DNA of 64,000 nucleotides from Mycolicibacterium sp. P1-18 (GCF_008329535.1 NZ_NPKR01000015.1:1-64000), one strand, 5' to 3'; positions 8,482-28,640 are shown, numbered from the stretch's first letter. Translations and numbers: made by a program. Notes: generated from the sequence alone by a model not told the origin.

Positions 8482-10230
8482 ATGGCGAACCTGATCAACC
8501 TCGAACGTGCAACCGTTGGTTACGGCACGCGCACCCTGCTCGACGGCGTGAGCCTCGGAGTCGACGAAGGCGATGCGATCGGCGTCGTCGGCCGCAACGG
8601 CGACGGCAAGTCGACGCTTCTGAAGATCCTCACCGCGACCCGCCCGCCCGACTCCGGCCGCGTCACCCACACCTCGGGTCTGTCCGTCGGCTACCTCCAT
8701 CAGTCCGACGACTTCCATCCCGACGCCACCGTGCGCGACGTCATCGTGCATGGCGAGGCCGACCACATCTGGGCGGCCGACGCGGAGACGCGGTCGGTGG
8801 TGGAGAACCTGCTGACCGAGGTTGCGATGGACCGCGAGGTCAACAACCTCAGCGGCGGCGAGCGGCGCCGGGTCGCGCTGGCGGCGATCCTGCTCGCGGG
8901 TCACGACGTCCTCGTCCTCGACGAACCGACCAACCACCTCGACGTCGAAGTCATCGGCTGGCTCGCCGGGCATCTGTCCAAGCGCACCGCCAAGACGATG
9001 GTGGTGGTCAGCCACGACCGGTGGTTCCTCGACGCGGTGTGCACCCGCATCTGGGAGGTGCACGGCGGCACCATCGACGCCTACGAGGGCGGGTACGCGG
9101 CCTACGTCCTGGCCAGGGCGGAACGGTCGCGGATCGCGGCGGGCACCGAGGCGCGCCGCCGCAACCTCATGCGCAAGGAACTGGCGTGGCTGCGGCGCGG
9201 GCCGCCCGCGCGGACCTCGAAGCCGAAGTTCCGCATCCAGGCCGCCAACGACCTGATCGCCAACGAACCCGAGCCACGGGATTCGCTTGCGCTGCAACGC
9301 TTCGCCACGGCACGCCTGGGCAAGGACGTCTTCGACATGCACCGGGTGACCCTCGAGTTGGGCGACAAGCTCCTGCTCGACAAGCTCGACTGGTCGATCG
9401 GACCGGGCGTGCGGATCGGCCTGGTCGGCGTCAACGGCACCGGGAAGTCGACGCTGCTCAAACTGTTGATCGGGGAGATCGAGCCGACGTCGGGCACCGT
9501 GAAACGCGGGAAGACGCTGCGCATCGGCTACCTCAGCCAGGCACTGGTCGAGGTCGACGGCAACGAACGCGTCCTCGACGCGGTCGAGAACGCCAAGCGG
9601 ATCACGGAACTCGCCGGCGGCAAGGAGGTCAGCACGGCCACCCTGCTCGAGGACTTCGGCTTCACCGGCGACAAGCTGACCACCCGGATCTCGGAGCTCT
9701 CGGGTGGCGAACGCCGCCGCTTCCAGTTCCTGCGCCTGCTGCTCGACGAGCCCAACGTGTTGCTGCTCGACGAACCGACCAACGATCTCGACATCGACAC
9801 CCTCAACGTCATCGAGGACTATCTCGACGGCTGGCCTGGCACGTTGATCGTGGTGACCCACGACCGCTACTTCCTGGAACGCGTCAGCGACGTCACCTAT
9901 GCGCTGCCCGGCGGCGGCCGCTGCGTGCTGCTGCCCGGCGGGATCGAGCAGTATCTCGCCGAACGGCCCACCGCCAACGGCACTCCCGCGACCCGGCCCG
10001 CCGACCGCAACGAAACGGCCTCGGCTCGGGAACGCAAGGCGGGCAAGCAGTTGTCGCGCATCGAGAGTCAGCTCAAGAAGCTCGACGAGCGGATCGCCAA
10101 GCTGCACCTCACCATGGCCGACGAGGCCGCCGACCACGTGCGGCTGGGCGAGTTGAACGCCGAGCTCACCGAGCTGACGGAACGCAAGGAGTCACTCGAG
10201 GAGGAGTGGCTGTCCCTGGCCGACGACTGA
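8482..10230 (+). CDS. ABC-F family ATPase (Uup/translation-factor type)
   Basis: A soluble tandem ABC ATPase of 582 residues with no membrane segment. Both Walker A loops (GRNGDGKST, GVNGTGKST), both signatures (LSGGERRRVAL, LSGGERRRFQF) and both Walker B motifs (VLVLDEPTNHLD, LLLDEPTNDLD) are intact. The linker between the two ABC domains is basic (RRRNLMRKELAWLRRG). A C-terminal coiled coil (RKAGKQLSRIESQLKKLDERIAKL) resembles Uup. ABC-F proteins act on the ribosome. The likely counterpart is M. tuberculosis Rv1668c/Rv1667c, which I recall being split there; here it is intact. It is convergent with argH, 3 bases apart. Confidence 0.93.
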   Translation: MANLINLERATVGYGTRTLLDGVSLGVDEGDAIGVVGRNGDGKSTLLKILTATRPPDSGRVTHTSGLSVGYLHQSDDFHPDATVRDVIVHGEADHIWAADAETRSVVENLLTEVAMDREVNNLSGGERRRVALAAILLAGHDVLVLDEPTNHLDVEVIGWLAGHLSKRTAKTMVVVSHDRWFLDAVCTRIWEVHGGTIDAYEGGYAAYVLARAERSRIAAGTEARRRNLMRKELAWLRRGPPARTSKPKFRIQAANDLIANEPEPRDSLALQRFATARLGKDVFDMHRVTLELGDKLLLDKLDWSIGPGVRIGLVGVNGTGKSTLLKLLIGEIEPTSGTVKRGKTLRIGYLSQALVEVDGNERVLDAVENAKRITELAGGKEVSTATLLEDFGFTGDKLTTRISELSGGERRRFQFLRLLLDEPNVLLLDEPTNDLDIDTLNVIEDYLDGWPGTLIVVTHDRYFLERVSDVTYALPGGGRCVLLPGGIEQYLAERPTANGTPATRPADRNETASARERKAGKQLSRIESQLKKLDERIAKLHLTMADEAADHVRLGELNAELTELTERKESLEEEWLSLADD

Positions 10231-10233
10231 CGG

Positions 10234-12845
<2,612 letters not shown>

Positions 12846-12881
12846 GTAATCGATCTCCTTAGATAGTTCTCGGGGGGCTGG

Positions 12882-15464
<2,583 letters not shown>

Positions 15465-15468
<4 letters not shown>

Positions 15469-16315
15469 GCGGTCACCTTCGTTCCGGAGCCCTCGTCGGT
15501 GAACAGTTCCACCAGCACGCAGTGCTCCACCCGGCCGTCGATCACGTGGGCGCTGGGCACGCCACCGGCGACCGCGCGCAGACACGCCTCGATCTTGGGC
15601 ACCATGCCCGACTCCAGCGACGGCAGCAGACCCGTGAGCGTGGCGGCGTCGATCTCGCTGACCAGCGACGTGCGATCGGGCCAGCTGGTGTAGAGGCCCT
15701 CGACGTCGGTGAGCATCAGCAGCTTCTCGGCGGACAGGGCTTCGGCCAGCGCGGCCGCCGCAGTGTCGGCGTTGACGTTGTGCACCACCCCGGCCACGTC
15801 GGGTGCGATCGTCGAGATCACCGGAATGCGCCCGGCGGCAATGAGATCCATGACGGCCCGGATGTCGACCGTGGCGACGTCGCCGACGAGGCCGATGTCG
15901 GTGGCCACGCCGTCGACGAGGACGGTGCGCCGCACCGCGGTGAACAGCTGGGCGTCCTCCCCGGTGATGCCGACGGCATACGGGCCATGCGCGTTGATCA
16001 GCCCGACGAGCTCACGCCCGACCTGACCGAAGAGCACCATCCTCGCCACGTCGAGCACTTCGGGCGTGGTGACGCGGAAGCCGCCCTTGAAGTCACCGGC
16101 GATGCCGAGCTTCTTGAGCATGGCACTGATCTGCGGGCCGCCGCCGTGCACGACGACGGGATGGATGCCGCAGTTGCGCAGGAACACCATGTCCGCCGCG
16201 AAGGCCGTCTTGAGGGCGTCGTCGGTCATGGCGTTGCCGCCGTACTTCACGACGACGATCTTGCCGTGGAGTTGCTTGAGCCACGGCAGCGCCTCGGCGA
16301 GGACCCGCGCGGCAG

Positions 16316-16319
<4 letters not shown>
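15465..16319 (-). CDS. argB: Acetylglutamate kinase
   Basis: Phosphorylates N-acetylglutamate, usually the committed and arginine-inhibited step. The 284-residue amino-acid kinase has [12 protein letters not shown] at the N-terminus (nucleotide-binding Lys), [11 protein letters not shown], and the late [15 protein letters not shown] block with [10 protein letters not shown]. The GTG start is fixed by GTGA overlap with argJ and by the family N-terminus ([16 protein letters not shown]). It reads directly on into argD. Confidence 0.97.
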
Positions 16320-22219
<5,900 letters not shown>

Positions 22220-22270
22220 TCACGGTCGCCACGCTCCCTGGTCGACGACAGTGGCTGCTGTCTCGCGTCG

Positions 22271-22846
22271 CTACGGCGTCGGGCGCGCCCGTTCGCGCAC
22301 CCGCGCCGGATAGGTCTGCGTCATGCCCACCGCACCGACGATGACCACGATCGGTATCACCCAGTTGGTCCAGTCGACGGTCTGCGGCACCCGGGCGGCG
22401 TAGTAGCCCAGCACGGCGATCAGCGCGAAGACCAGCGCCCACATCAACGTCAACACCCGGTTCGTCTGGCGGAAGGCCGCCTTCTCCCAATCGTCCAGCG
22501 ATCGGTCGACTTTCGCGTACTGCTCGGTGAAGGGCGTGAACGCCATCGAGCCGAGGGCCATCACCGCGAGGACGCCGCTGGACAGCGTCGTCGCGTAGGT
22601 GTCCATCCAGTCACGGTCCTTCGCCCCCACCACGATCCCGACCGCGGTGACCACGACGAAGAACCCGATCGTGACGATCTCGAGCAGCCTCGGCCCCCCG
22701 CGGCCCATGGAGATGCCGAGGATGATCGCCGAGAGCACCGCACACAGCGCACCGAACATCCACGTGCTGGGACCCTCGGCCACCACCCAGTAGATGATCC
22801 AGGGCACGAACCCGACGAAGGGGCTGTGCTCAAACCACTCGTCCAC
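22271..22846 (-). CDS. Integral membrane protein of unknown function
   Basis: A 191-residue protein with about five hydrophobic segments: GFVPWIIYWVVAE, MFGALCAVLSAIILGISM, VTIGFFVVVTAVGIVVG, TLMWALVFALIAVLGYYAA and WVIPIVVIVGAVGM. A charged loop (KVDRSLDDWEKAAFRQTNR) lies between the third and fourth. I recognise no family motif. It starts with GTG, and TACCCT six bases before it could be a leaderless -10 box. The 138 bases between it and pheS hold no supported gene. Confidence 0.8.
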   Translation of the reverse strand: MDEWFEHSPFVGFVPWIIYWVVAEGPSTWMFGALCAVLSAIILGISMGRGGPRLLEIVTIGFFVVVTAVGIVVGAKDRDWMDTYATTLSSGVLAVMALGSMAFTPFTEQYAKVDRSLDDWEKAAFRQTNRVLTLMWALVFALIAVLGYYAARVPQTVDWTNWVIPIVVIVGAVGMTQTYPARVRERARPTP

Positions 22847-22867
22847 ACCTGGAGGGTAGCCCGCTGC

Positions 22868-23962
22868 TCAGGCGACGCCCTTGCGCCTGAGCAGCGGCAG
22901 CACACCCTCGGCGAACCAGTGCGCCTCCTCGAGGTGGGGGTACCCGGAGAGGATGAACTCGTCGAACCCCAGGGAGTGGTATTCGACGATCAGGTTGGCG
23001 ACTTCTTCGTGGCTGCCCACCAACGCCGTGCCCGCTCCCCCGCGTACCAGACCGACCCCCGCCCACAGGTTGGGGTAGATCTCCAGTGCGTCGAGCCGAC
23101 CACCGTGCAGCGCCGTCATCCGGCGCTGCCCCTCCGACTGCGAACTGGCATGCAGCGCAGTTTGCTTGGCGATCTGGTCGTCGCTGAGCCCGGCGACCAA
23201 CTCGTCGGCGACCGCCCATGCGGCCGCCGAGGTGTCCCGGCTGATGGTGTGCAGCCGAATGCCGAACCGCAGGGTGCGGCCCCGCGCGGCGGCGAGTTCA
23301 CGCACCGCGGCGATCTTGGCGGCCGCGGCCTCCGGCGGTTCGCCCCACGTCAGGTACACGTCGACGTGCTGGGCCGCGATGGGCAGGGCGGCCGGGGAGG
23401 ACCCACCGAAGTAGAACTGCGGCAGCGGGTCCGGCGGGGCCAACACCATCGCGTTCTCCACGTTGTAGTACTCGCCGTGGAAGTCCAGGGGCCCGTTGCG
23501 CCAGATCGAATCCACGACGTGCAGGAATTCCCCTGTGCGAGCGTAGCGTTCGTCGTGGTCCAGCCAGTCGCCGAATCGCCGCTGTTCCACGTCGTCGCCG
23601 CCGGTCACGATGTTGAGCAGCACGCGACCACCGGAGAAGCGCTGCAACGTCGCCGCCTGCTGGGCGGCCAGCGTGGGGGGAACCAGTCCGGGGCGGAAGG
23701 CGACCAGGAACTTCAACCGCTCCGTTTCGGCCAGCAGGGCAGCCGTGGTCAACCACGCGTCCTCGCACCACGTTCCCGTCGGCGTCAGCACGCCCTCGAA
23801 GCCGAGCCGGTCCGCGGCCCGCGCCACCTCGGCGAGATAACCACGGGTCGGGGGCCGGTAGTTCGGCGGCACCACCTGGTTCGCGGATGCGTGCGACGAC
23901 GCCACGATGGAACGGCTGTCGCCGCTGGTGGGCAGGAACCAGAAGAACTTGGCCGCAGACAT
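22868..23962 (-). CDS. ssuD: FMNH2-dependent alkanesulfonate monooxygenase
   Basis: A bacterial luciferase-like (LLM) flavoenzyme of 364 residues that releases sulfite from alkanesulfonates, feeding sulfur assimilation. SsuD hallmarks include FFWFLPTSGDSR at the N-terminus, TGTWCEDAWL, FSGGRVLLNIVTGG, the FMN/substrate block FYFGGSSPAA and FILSGYPHLEEA. It is the last gene of an ssuC-B-A-D unit. No flavin reductase (ssuE) is seen in this window, so reduced flavin must come from elsewhere. Confidence 0.95.
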   Translation of the reverse strand: MSAAKFFWFLPTSGDSRSIVASSHASANQVVPPNYRPPTRGYLAEVARAADRLGFEGVLTPTGTWCEDAWLTTAALLAETERLKFLVAFRPGLVPPTLAAQQAATLQRFSGGRVLLNIVTGGDDVEQRRFGDWLDHDERYARTGEFLHVVDSIWRNGPLDFHGEYYNVENAMVLAPPDPLPQFYFGGSSPAALPIAAQHVDVYLTWGEPPEAAAAKIAAVRELAAARGRTLRFGIRLHTISRDTSAAAWAVADELVAGLSDDQIAKQTALHASSQSEGQRRMTALHGGRLDALEIYPNLWAGVGLVRGGAGTALVGSHEEVANLIVEYHSLGFDEFILSGYPHLEEAHWFAEGVLPLLRRKGVA

Positions 23963-23969
23963 TCGGCTC

Positions 23970-25004
23970 CTAATTGGGGTTCGTCACAAGGGGTTTGAGC
24001 GCGTCGTCGTAGCGGTGGTCGACCCAGTCGGCGAATCTGGGCGCCGTCGCGATCTGCTTCGTCTCGGCGAAGAGGTCGGCCAGCTTCTGCTCCGAGTCGA
24101 CCAACTGGTCCGACAGCGCGACCGACGACCGCAGGCTGCGACCCTGTGCAGCGGTTGCGACGGGTAGCGCCAGCCCCACCGCCGCCGAGTACTTGGCCGC
24201 CCATTCGGCGGGGTGCTTCTGCGCCCAGCGGGTCGCCTTCGCGTAGCGCACCAGCAGGTCGCCGAGCGCCGAGTTGCGCTTCGGGTCGGCGAGTGCGGCG
24301 TCCGAGGCGATGCCGAACCCGGCCCCGTTGGTGACCCCCGTGGCCTGCGCGATGCTGCGCACGGGCACCTGCTGCTCGACCTGGGCGGTGTACGGGTCCC
24401 AGATGGCCCATGCGTCGGCTTGCCCGCTGGTGAAGGCGGTCAACGCGTCCGAGGGCTGCAGGAAGACCAGCTTGACGTCGGCGGGCGTCAAGCCCGCCTT
24501 CTGCAGCTGGGCCAGGATGTGTCCGTGGGCCGAACTGCCCTTGCCGACGGCCACGCTCTTGCCTCGGAGGTCGGCGACGGATCTGATCGGCGAGTCGGCG
24601 CGCACCAGGACGCGGTCGCCGTCGCCGCCGTTCTCGTAGGCAGTGACCACCTTGATCCGGGCGTTGGAGGCGGCGCCGAAGATCGGCGGGGTGTTGCCGG
24701 TGACGGCGAAGTCGATCTTGCCCGCGGTCGCCGCTTCGATCTGCGGCGGTCCGGAGGTGAAGGTGGAGAAGACCACCTCGTACGGCAGGTCGCTCAGGAC
24801 GCCCGCGGCGTTCAGCAACGACTCGGTGCCGCCCTTCTGGTCGCCGATCTGCAGCGTCACGTCGGACAGCTCCGACAGCGGCACCGTGGCAGGGGCCTGC
24901 TGGGCGCCGGCGTTCTCCTGTCGCGAGACACATCCCGCGAGAAGTGCGGCGAGTGCCAGAACGGCCGCGACGCGCAGGCCGATCACTCGGCTGGACATGG
25001 GCAT
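23970..25004 (-). CDS. ssuA: Aliphatic sulfonate-binding lipoprotein
   Basis: A 344-residue substrate-binding lipoprotein. The signal ends in lipobox LLAGC, so the mature protein is anchored by Cys25. The periplasmic-binding type-2 fold is recognised by LQIGDQKGGTESLL, KIDFAVTGNTPPIF, GKSVAVGKGSSAHGHILAQL and FTSGQADAWAIWDPY, all typical of SsuA/TauA. The ATG follows a GGGGGA ribosome site. It delivers sulfonates to the SsuBC importer. Confidence 0.94.
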   Translation of the reverse strand: MPMSSRVIGLRVAAVLALAALLAGCVSRQENAGAQQAPATVPLSELSDVTLQIGDQKGGTESLLNAAGVLSDLPYEVVFSTFTSGPPQIEAATAGKIDFAVTGNTPPIFGAASNARIKVVTAYENGGDGDRVLVRADSPIRSVADLRGKSVAVGKGSSAHGHILAQLQKAGLTPADVKLVFLQPSDALTAFTSGQADAWAIWDPYTAQVEQQVPVRSIAQATGVTNGAGFGIASDAALADPKRNSALGDLLVRYAKATRWAQKHPAEWAAKYSAAVGLALPVATAAQGRSLRSSVALSDQLVDSEQKLADLFAETKQIATAPRFADWVDHRYDDALKPLVTNPN

Positions 25005-25026
25005 GGTGCTTCCCCCTCGTGCGTGC

Positions 25027-25764
25027 TCAGAGTTCGACGCCGAGTTCGTCGAGCAGTTCGGCCCGGTAGCGCTTGGTGTTGGGCGACGGATCCGACGGCG
25101 AACGCCGGGAGTCGTCGACGACGAGTTCGTGGGTGACGCGACCGTCGTCGAGAACGAGCACCCGGTCGGCCAGTGCGACCGCCTCGTCGACGTCGTGGGT
25201 CACCAACAGCACGCCGAACCGGTGTTCGCGCCACAAGTCGAGCAGGAGCGCGCGCATCGTCAGCCGCGTCAACGCGTCGAGGGCACCGAACGGCTCGTCG
25301 AGCAGCAGCAGTTCCGGCTCGGCCACCAGCGCCCTGGCCAACGACACCCGCTGCGCCTGTCCGCCGGACAGCGTCAGGGGCCACGCCCCGCCACGGTCGC
25401 CGAGACCGACGTCGGCCAGCGCGCGATCGGCGCGACTTGCCCTCTCCGCCTTGGTCAGTGTGCTTCGGGTCAACCCGTATCCGACGTTGGTGCGGACGTC
25501 CCGCCACGGGAAGAGCCGCGGTTCCTGAAACGCCAACGCGGGTGGACCGGTGACCACGCGCTCGCCGGTGTGGTCGGCGGACAGCCCGGCCAGGACGCGC
25601 AGCACCGTCGACTTCCCGGAGCCACTGCGACCGATGAGCGCGACGATCTCGCCGCGCCCGATGCGCACCGACACGTCGTCCAACACGTGGTGCTCGCCGT
25701 ACCACTGGTGGACGTGGCGCAGTTCGCCGGCGATTCCGGTCTGCCGTTCGGAGGTCACGGTCAC
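25027..25764 (-). CDS. ssuB: Sulfonate ABC transporter ATP-binding protein
   Basis: The 245-residue ATPase of the sulfonate importer. Walker A is GRSGSGKST, the Q-loop is FQEPRLFPW, the signature is LSGGQAQRVSLARAL, and Walker B is LLLLDEPFGALD, with the switch His in THDVDEAVALADR. The GTG start is set by the GTGA overlap with ssuC; the longer frame upstream is only shadow. It pairs with ssuC and ssuA. Confidence 0.95.
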   Translation of the reverse strand: MTVTSERQTGIAGELRHVHQWYGEHHVLDDVSVRIGRGEIVALIGRSGSGKSTVLRVLAGLSADHTGERVVTGPPALAFQEPRLFPWRDVRTNVGYGLTRSTLTKAERASRADRALADVGLGDRGGAWPLTLSGGQAQRVSLARALVAEPELLLLDEPFGALDALTRLTMRALLLDLWREHRFGVLLVTHDVDEAVALADRVLVLDDGRVTHELVVDDSRRSPSDPSPNTKRYRAELLDELGVEL

Positions 25765-26552
25765 GCGCGGTACCTCGACGCCCGTCGTTCGGCGGCCCGC
25801 ACGACGGCGTCCGTGCCGATGCCGAGCATGGCGTAGACGACCAGGCCGAAGATGATCACGTCGATGCGAAGGAAGTCGCGGGCGTTGTTGATGAGGTACC
25901 CGATGCCCTTGTCGGCGTTGATCTGCTCGGCCACGATCAGCGTCAGCCACGCGATGGCCAGGGACTGACGCAAGCCGACCAGCACCTGCGGTGCGGCACT
26001 GGGGACGATGATGGTGCGGAACCGCTGCCAGAACGAAAAGCCAAGCACCTGAGCCGTTTCGAACAGCTTGGGGTCGACCTGCCGGATCGCGGAGAACGTG
26101 TTGAGGTACAGCGGGAAGCTGACGCCGAGCGCGACGAGGAGCACCTTGGGCAATTCGCCGATGCCGAACCAGAGGATGAACAGCGGAATCAGACCGAGGT
26201 GCGGCAACGCGCGGACCATCTGCATCGGCGGGTCGACGGTGGCCTCGAACCAGGGCGAGAGCCCGACGGCCGTGCCGAGGGCGACCCCGATGACCCCGCC
26301 GAGGAGCAGGCCCTCCAGCACCCGGACACCCGAGACCGCAAGGGCGTCGGCGAGTTCACCGCTTCGGACGAGCTCCACACCCGCCTCGAGGATCAGCGAC
26401 GGAGCCGGCAGAACGTCCTGCGGGATCAGCCCGAGCGCGCTGCCGAGCTGCCACAGGGCCAGCAGCCCGATCGGCGACGCGAGGCGGATCAGCCCCCATC
26501 GGCGCCGCGTCACGCGGCTTCTGGGCGGAGGTAGGACGACGGTGGCGGTCAC
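25761..26552 (-). CDS. ssuC: Sulfonate ABC transporter permease
   Basis: A 263-residue BPD-type permease with about six membrane segments (for example SPIGLLALWQLGSALGL, LLLGGVIGVALGTAVGL, VIIFGLVVYAMLGIG). The EAA loop that contacts the ATPase is present (LGFSFWQRFRTIIVPSAAPQVLVGLRQSLAIAW). The first gene of the ssu operon, it starts with GTG. A TAGCGT box nine bases upstream may make it leaderless. The 78 bases before it hold no other gene. Confidence 0.94.
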   Translation of the reverse strand: MTATVVLPPPRSRVTRRRWGLIRLASPIGLLALWQLGSALGLIPQDVLPAPSLILEAGVELVRSGELADALAVSGVRVLEGLLLGGVIGVALGTAVGLSPWFEATVDPPMQMVRALPHLGLIPLFILWFGIGELPKVLLVALGVSFPLYLNTFSAIRQVDPKLFETAQVLGFSFWQRFRTIIVPSAAPQVLVGLRQSLAIAWLTLIVAEQINADKGIGYLINNARDFLRIDVIIFGLVVYAMLGIGTDAVVRAAERRASRYRA

Positions 26553-26630
26553 GATGATGCGACGCTACGGAGCGCCGCATCACCGTGACAGGTTTGCACT
26601 CGCGCTGAGCCGAACGCAGGTGCGGTGACG

Positions 26631-27308
26631 CTAGCTGAACCGCGTGCTGCCGGTGACGGTGCGGGCAGTCACGCTGCGCCCGTTGATCTTCGAGACCAGG
26701 GCGCCGTTCTGGAAGCCGGCGGACTGGTCGGCCTGCTGCAGGACTCGCTTGTTGCGCACCTGGGCTTGGAACTGTGCGGCGTTGAGCTGCTGCAGTTCGG
26801 CCTGCTCGAAGTCGCGCCCGGTGACGCCACCGTTGAACTGCACGCCGGTGAGCGATCCGTCGGGACGCACGATCCAGGAGGCCCGCACTCCGTCCTGGTC
26901 TGCGGTGTAGATCCCAGCGGGCGCCGCCACCTTGGCGGCGGTGAACGGGTAGGTGGTGCCATTCATGACGACGTTGCCGGTGACGTTGGCCAGACTGAGG
27001 GACGCGGTGAGGGTGTCGCGGAACTTGTTGGTGACGTCGACCTTCCCGGCGGTCGGCTGGCCGAAGAACCAGGCCTCGTCGTCGACGCCGTTGCAGGCGT
27101 AGGCGGTCATCTTGTCGCCGTCGACGGAGATGCCGATGGTCATCTTCCTGCCGTCGGCCTCCATGTCGGCGACGTAGGTGGCAGACGTGGCGGTCGGCGG
27201 GGCCGACGCGGGCGCGGGACCCGACGAACCGCCGGAACACGCGGACAGGGTGCCGAGAGCCACGACGGCGAGCACGGCGACGATCAGGGTGCGAAGGAGA
27301 ATTTTCAT
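26631..27308 (-). CDS. Predicted lipoprotein at the sigma-factor locus
   Basis: A 225-residue lipoprotein with signal MKILLRTLIVAVLAVVALGT and lipobox LSAC. The second in-frame ATG (27308) is chosen because GGAGAAG lies ten bases upstream; the first ATG is too close to that site. The mature part starts with a Ser/Pro/Ala linker, then a beta-rich domain (ATYVADMEADGRKMTIGISVDGDKMTAYACNG, TASLSLANVTGNVVMNG). I do not recognise the family. It follows the anti-sigma gene after 73 bases containing three GGAGAT repeats. Confidence 0.82.
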   Translation of the reverse strand: MKILLRTLIVAVLAVVALGTLSACSGGSSGPAPASAPPTATSATYVADMEADGRKMTIGISVDGDKMTAYACNGVDDEAWFFGQPTAGKVDVTNKFRDTLTASLSLANVTGNVVMNGTTYPFTAAKVAAPAGIYTADQDGVRASWIVRPDGSLTGVQFNGGVTGRDFEQAELQQLNAAQFQAQVRNKRVLQQADQSAGFQNGALVSKINGRSVTARTVTGSTRFS

Positions 27309-27344
27309 GTCGGCCATGCTTCTCCGCGCCGTGGGCCGGCACAT

Positions 27345-27377
27345 GGAGATTTCTGGGAGATCGCTTGGAGATCCCGT
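27345..27377. repeat. Three direct repeats of GGAGAT at 11-bp spacing
   Basis: GGAGAT occurs at 27345, 27356 and 27367, exactly 11 bases apart: units GGAGATTTCTG, GGAGATCGCTT and GGAGATCCCGT. They lie between the anti-sigma stop and the lipoprotein start, 37 bases or more before its ATG. Direct repeats at one helical turn are the usual target layout for PhoB/OmpR-type DNA-binding domains, and a gene for such a domain lies in the same cluster. The link is inference. Confidence 0.6.
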
Positions 27378-27381
27378 GCCG

Positions 27382-28080
27382 CTAAGCCAGGGTGGTGACC
27401 GCAAGCGGCGTCGGAGACCCGGATTCGCGGATGGTGACGGTGCGGATGTCGGACTTCGGAATCACCGTCGCGGCCGCCAGATTCGACGCCTGCTTCTCGG
27501 TGCCCGACGGGCGCCAGGACGCCACCGTGGTCTCGGCGCCGTTCTTGGTCGTGACGACCAGGTCGTAGCCGGTGGCCTTCACCGCCCAGTCCTTGGTGTA
27601 CTGGCACTCCCAGTCGAGGCGCGTGCCCCACGGCTCGCCGGACAGCGCGATCGACGCCGTGACGCCCTGTCGCTCACCGGGCGCCATCGCCTGCAGCGAC
27701 ACCCCGGTCGACGATTGGTGCGGGATGACGGCATAGCCGACGAGACCTCCGATGAGCAGGAAGGCGGCCGCCGACGCGAGCGCCGTCGCCACCCGGGCAC
27801 CGCGAGAGCGGGTCCGTCGCCGCTCCACGGCCGCGGCGAACGAGGCGGGCGCAGGAATGGTGTCGACCGGCTTCCCGGTCTCCGATCCCTCGTCGAGCAG
27901 TGCCATCGCCTCCTCGGGCGACAGGACGTCCAGGATGGCGGGCAGGTCGGAGGCGTCCCACGGGTCCGCGGACGCGGGCGAGTCGGCGAGGTGCCGCTCA
28001 TATTCGGCGGCTTCGGATGCCGAGAGGGCGCCGAGCAAGTAGGCGGCATCCCATTCGGCCATGTCGCGTTCGGAGGTCAT
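27382..28080 (-). CDS. RslA-like anti-sigma factor lacking the zinc-ligand cysteines
   Basis: A 232-residue membrane anti-sigma factor resembling M. tuberculosis RslA. The N-terminal domain WDAAYLLGALSASEAAEYERHLAD aligns with the zinc-associated anti-sigma fold, but the expected H-x3-C-x2-C reads H30-x3-S34-x2-S37, so both cysteines are serine. One membrane segment lies near residues 97-119, followed by an external domain (SIALSGEPWGTRLDWECQY) like that of RslA. The ATG overlaps the sigma-factor stop (ATGA), the usual pairing of a sigma factor with its inhibitor. It probably holds the sigma factor at the membrane through a zinc-independent mechanism. Confidence 0.86.
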   Translation of the reverse strand: MTSERDMAEWDAAYLLGALSASEAAEYERHLADSPASADPWDASDLPAILDVLSPEEAMALLDEGSETGKPVDTIPAPASFAAAVERRRTRSRGARVATALASAAAFLLIGGLVGYAVIPHQSSTGVSLQAMAPGERQGVTASIALSGEPWGTRLDWECQYTKDWAVKATGYDLVVTTKNGAETTVASWRPSGTEKQASNLAAATVIPKSDIRTVTIRESGSPTPLAVTTLA

Positions 28081-28595
28081 TGGACGACCCCCCTTTCCTC
28101 CAAGGCCACGCGGAGCGCGCGCAGTGCGTAGTGCAGTCGCGATTTGACGGTTCCCGGAGGGATACCCTCGTGCCGCGCGATCTCAACGGCGGTTTGTCCC
28201 AAATAATGCGCGCGTACCAACACGGTCCGGTGCTCAGGACTCAGGGATCGCAGCGCTTCGGAGACGACGAACTTGTCGACCGCCGGCCCGAACATGTCCG
28301 GTGAACTCTGCTCGGGGACGGTGTCGGTCTGGAACTCGCGTTTGTAGCGGGAACTGCGCCGGTCGTCGATGACCAGATTCCTGGCCACCGTGTGCAGCCA
28401 CGCCCGCGTGGAGTCCTCGGAATAGGTGCTGAGAATGGTGCCGTTCTGCCACAGCCGTAGAAGCGATTCCTGGACGACGTCCTCGGCGAATTCCCGGTCG
28501 CCCCGCGTCAACCGCAGGACGAAGCGGTTCAACCCAGGCCCGTGCTCGTCGTGGATGACCCGCAGCAACTCGGCGTTGGCTGGAGAGTCCGTCAT
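28077..28595 (-). CDS. ECF sigma factor, SigL-like
   Basis: A 172-residue extracytoplasmic-function sigma factor. Region 2 covers about residues 20-80 (FAEDVVQESLLRLWQN, AWLHTVARNLVIDDRR). Region 4 covers about 115-165 (LRSLSPEHRTVLVRAHYLGQTAVEIARHEGIPPGTVKSRLHYALRAL). It resembles M. tuberculosis SigL and may be a paralogue or the SigL orthologue in a moved locus. GAAGGA lies 11 bases before the ATG. It is flanked by its anti-sigma factor and, upstream, by a 31-codon Cys-rich ORF and a winged-helix regulator on the same strand. Confidence 0.93.
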   Translation of the reverse strand: MTDSPANAELLRVIHDEHGPGLNRFVLRLTRGDREFAEDVVQESLLRLWQNGTILSTYSEDSTRAWLHTVARNLVIDDRRSSRYKREFQTDTVPEQSSPDMFGPAVDKFVVSEALRSLSPEHRTVLVRAHYLGQTAVEIARHEGIPPGTVKSRLHYALRALRVALEERGVVQ

Positions 28596-28640
28596 CGTGC
28601 GCTAGTTCCTTCATCGGTCCGTGGTTCACGCGGCTGACGG

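Noticed and set aside
28596-28628. Separate ECF promoter directly before the sigma-factor gene
   Set aside because: TGAACC is present at 28628-28623, but no CGT-type -10 lies at 15-18 bases, so the promoter before the winged-helix gene is the better candidate.
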